Below, in pieces: positions 61,823 through 64,000 of a stretch of DNA of 64,000 bases; within the stretch, counting starts at the first letter, position 1, and the number at the start of each line of letters is the position of its first letter. Location: assembly GCF_014863545.1 (NCBI RefSeq), contig NZ_CP062260.1:4039001-4103000 (forward strand), given 5' to 3'. The stretch is from Paenibacillus sp. JNUCC32 (GTDB taxonomy: Bacteria > Bacillota > Bacilli > Paenibacillales > Paenibacillaceae). A program made the position numbers and the translations under genes. The notes under the pieces are model-generated. The model saw only the letters and a program-made list of their open reading frames with translations. It made no database searches and was not told the origin of the DNA.

Positions 61823-64000
61823 TCACATGCCCGATTGCAGCATTCTTGCCAGGATGGCCGCCGTTTCCGCGCGCGTAGCCGCCCGCTTCGGCGCCAGCAT
61901 GTTCGCTTGGTCGCCCGTCAACAGTCCTGCCTGCGAAAGCCGGTCGACTGCCCCGCGAGCCCATGCTGCAAGCTTGACATCGTCGGCATATTGCAGCGGC
62001 GCTCCCTCGGCCTCCTTGCCAAGTCCCGTCGCTTCCATCGCCCTTGCGATCATGACGATCATTTCCTGACGGGTCACGGCCGCATCCGGACGGAAGCTGC
62101 CGTCCGCATACCCTTGGATCAATTCCGCCTTATAAGCGGCTTGAACGTCGGCTGCAAACCATCGGCCCGCCACGTCGTTGAACGAAGCAGGAACCGCGGC
62201 CGCTCCGCTCGGATGGATCCCCAGCATCCTGACCAGCATGGCGGCAAGCTCCGCCCGCGTGATGGAGCGGCCCGGCTCAAAACGGCCGCCCTCCGTCCCC
62301 TGCACGATGAGCTTGTTCGCGAGCAGTTCGGCGTCGGCTTTAGCCCAATGCCCGCTCATGTCGGTGAATGCGCGGCGGCTCTCCAGAACGGTATAGGTTC
62401 CCGATGCCTTCAAAGTGAGAAGGGCATTCTCGGCCGAAGCGAAACGGGCCGGAACGTGTTTCCATTGTCCGGCGGCTTCATCGAGGTAAGCTGCCGTCAA
62501 ATACCGGCCGTCGGCCAGCATTCGCTCTGAAGGCGCGAAGGTTGCGGATAATCGGCCATCTGCCAGCGGCTGCGCCGTTCCGTCCGGCTTCCACGCGTTC
62601 AGCGACACGGAGAACGGCTTAAGCCGCATACTCGCTCCCGTTTTTCGCGAGAGCTCCACGAGTCTCGTCTCCGTCTCGTCATCGGCCGTTCTGATCGTGA
62701 GCCCGATGAAAGCCGCAGATAAATCCGATGGCAGCTCGCCAAGTTCAGCCAGTGAGAAGACTAATGCGCCCTGCGGCGTGCGCCACTCCAACACCGCGCC
62801 GCTGACAAGCTCCTGCAGCCGCTCCACGACGGCAGGCTTCATGAGCAGCGACCATTCCTTCGTTCCGCCCCTCGTTTCAATCACGATGCGGCCTGAACTC
62901 AGCTGTTCGTGCTCGAGCGTGATCGTCCGGCCGGACTCCCCGTCGAGCACCAGATCGACGGTGAGACCGCGATCTTCCCCTGCGGGCGGTTTCACCCCGC
63001 CGGCATTGCCCGGCAGGCCGACGGCGTTGCCCGGGCTTCCGCCGGAACCAGGATCACCGCCTGAGTGAGCCGGCGGCAAAACGGCAACCTCGGCCGTGGT
63101 GCTTAAACCTTCGTAGGTCACGGTCATGGACGATTTCCCTGACCGGATGCCGTGCAGCCGGCCCGCTGCATTCAGGGATGCATAGCCTCTGTCTGCAAGA
63201 CGGTATGCAGCTTCCGCGGTCACATCGGAGGACGTGCCGTCCGAGTAATGTGCAGTTACCCGGATCTGGCGATATTCGCCCTCCCTCACTTCATACCGGG
63301 AAGCATCCAGGGTCAATCCGGTCGGCACGGCATAAACCGTGACGGGGGCGGCGGCTGTCAGCCTTCCGGCATCAGCCTCATAAACGGCCTGCATGACGGT
63401 ACGCCCGGTACGAAGACCTGTGACATACCAGGAACCGTCCTCGGCCCGCGCCACCCGAATCAGCCCATCATCATATTGAAAGCGGGCATCTGCGGTTACG
63501 TCCGAGGTAGCATCCCCGTAAGTCACCTCGACGACCGTGCGCACCGATTCGCCGATTTGAAGTCGGTACGAGGGCGGCGTAAACCATATGCCGTCGGCAA
63601 AGGTCACCTGCACGCCATCCCGAATCGGCTCGCCGCCGATCCAGGCGCGAATGTCGGCCACTCCCGGCTCGGTTGAACGGACTTCCGCCGTATACACGCC
63701 GTTCTCGCGGTACGTGGCTTCCGTCACGGTGCCAAGCGTTGTTTCAAGCCGGATATCGGCCCCGCTCCCCGTGTTGTTGCCAAAGGCATCCCTCACTGAG
63801 ATGGTAATCGTCGAGGCAGCAGAGCCGTTAGCCGGGATTGCCCCGCTGTCGGCGGACAGCTCCGATGCAGCGGCCAAAGCGGGACCCGGCAGAAATTCGA
63901 CCTCCGCCGTGTCTGCGAGCTCGCTATCGTCCACGGATGCCGTAATGACGGCAATGCCGGCCTCGGTTGAGATCAGCGATGCCGTGTACCGCCCCTCGGC
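61823..64000 (-). CDS. Ig-domain and SLH surface protein, C-terminal part (runs off window)
   Basis: The frame is open to the window edge and covers about 725 residues of the C-terminal end. From the edge inwards: part of one Ig-like domain, a Big_1-type domain (GAIPANGSAASTITISVRDA, with NGVYTAEVRSTEPG), two BIG2-like domains (SLNAAGRLHGIRSGKSSMTV is in the second), a Gly/Pro linker, a beta-rich domain of unknown kind, and three C-terminal SLH modules: FTDMSGHWAKADAELLANK, FNDVAGRWFAADVQAAYK and ADDVKLAAWARGAVDRLSQA. The SLH modules fix it to the cell wall; the Ig domains form a stalk. Codon use is high-GC, as in the neighbours. Confidence 0.9.
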   Translation of the reverse strand, partial: AEGRYTASLISTEAGIAVITASVDDSELADTAEVEFLPGPALAAASELSADSGAIPANGSAASTITISVRDAFGNNTGSGADIRLETTLGTVTEATYRENGVYTAEVRSTEPGVADIRAWIGGEPIRDGVQVTFADGIWFTPPSYRLQIGESVRTVVEVTYGDATSDVTADARFQYDDGLIRVARAEDGSWYVTGLRTGRTVMQAVYEADAGRLTAAAPVTVYAVPTGLTLDASRYEVREGEYRQIRVTAHYSDGTSSDVTAEAAYRLADRGYASLNAAGRLHGIRSGKSSMTVTYEGLSTTAEVAVLPPAHSGGDPGSGGSPGNAVGLPGNAGGVKPPAGEDRGLTVDLVLDGESGRTITLEHEQLSSGRIVIETRGGTKEWSLLMKPAVVERLQELVSGAVLEWRTPQGALVFSLAELGELPSDLSAAFIGLTIRTADDETETRLVELSRKTGASMRLKPFSVSLNAWKPDGTAQPLADGRLSATFAPSERMLADGRYLTAAYLDEAAGQWKHVPARFASAENALLTLKASGTYTVLESRRAFTDMSGHWAKADAELLANKLIVQGTEGGRFEPGRSITRAELAAMLVRMLGIHPSGAAAVPASFNDVAGRWFAADVQAAYKAELIQGYADGSFRPDAAVTRQEMIVMIARAMEATGLGKEAEGAPLQYADDVKLAAWARGAVDRLSQAGLLTGDQANMLAPKRAATRAETAAILARMLQSGM

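Noticed and set aside
1..64000. CRISPR arrays, insertion sequences, prophage genes, tRNA or rRNA genes
   Set aside because: Reading through both strands I found no regularly spaced repeats, transposase or integrase motifs, or cloverleaf or rRNA-like stretches.

Overview
The window looks like chromosomal DNA from a spore-forming Gram-positive bacterium of the Paenibacillus type. The signs are S-layer-homology (SLH) surface proteins, CotS-like kinases and a YheC/YheD-type coat protein, AGGAGG-like ribosome sites before most genes, a preQ1-I riboswitch, DUF4855 and ROK/MurR-RpiR sugar loci, and moderate-to-high GC. This is inference from gene content; no rRNA or other species marker is present. 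I saw no tRNA, rRNA, CRISPR array, insertion sequence or prophage.

Layout. 1-8900: a probable spore-surface or glycan cluster with a partial FkbH-like gene, two tandem APH/CotS-like kinases, four small helical or basic proteins, a GT2 and a GT4 glycosyltransferase, a tail-type surface protein and a YheC/YheD ATP-grasp protein. Several promoters look like mother-cell sigma-K promoters, and three proteins of different function share a glycine-every-fourth-residue motif. 8951-13847: an operon for an SLH protein and a very large secreted protein, crossed by an AT-rich mosaic block. 14100-18165: a short HTH regulator, a protein resembling a VWA-protein tail, a zinc-ribbon membrane protein, a 52-aa stalk-domain miniprotein, a coiled-coil membrane protein and an AIM24 protein. 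18174-20961: the complete preQ1 operon queC-queD-queE-queF behind a preQ1-I riboswitch. 21075-26980: EcsC-like, Dps (with a PerR-like box), NhaP2-type antiporter, GNAT, a His/Gly/Pro/Tyr-rich protein and a YflT-like stress protein.

27216-32530 is the most unusual part. A class I isoprenoid-synthase-like enzyme with two Asp-rich motifs sits directly before a 79-residue NHLP-type (nitrile-hydratase-like leader) RiPP precursor that ends in Trp. Two paralogous multi-pass sensor histidine kinases converge on this pair. I propose, as inference, a prenylated-tryptophan peptide signal analogous to ComQ/ComX/ComP but built from unrelated precursor and kinase families.

32815-45432: SulP transporter, several small acidic or membrane proteins, a secreted cyclophilin, a two-part methyltransferase, an SDR, an AEC transporter with a MalY/PatB C-S lyase, and an MFS pump with an ArsR-type regulator, the last two units having clear inverted repeats in their control regions. 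45609-53810: an amino-sugar (N-acetylmannosamine-type) operon with RpiR regulator, ROK kinase, ABC importer, NanE and a secreted DUF4855 protein. 54001-57546: a helical protein, an M15 peptidase, and a GntR/ABC transporter operon with an operator-like repeat. 57632-61462: a ChvE/GguA/GguB-type sugar importer with a cre site. 61823-64000: the 3' part of an Ig-domain/SLH surface protein that runs off the window.
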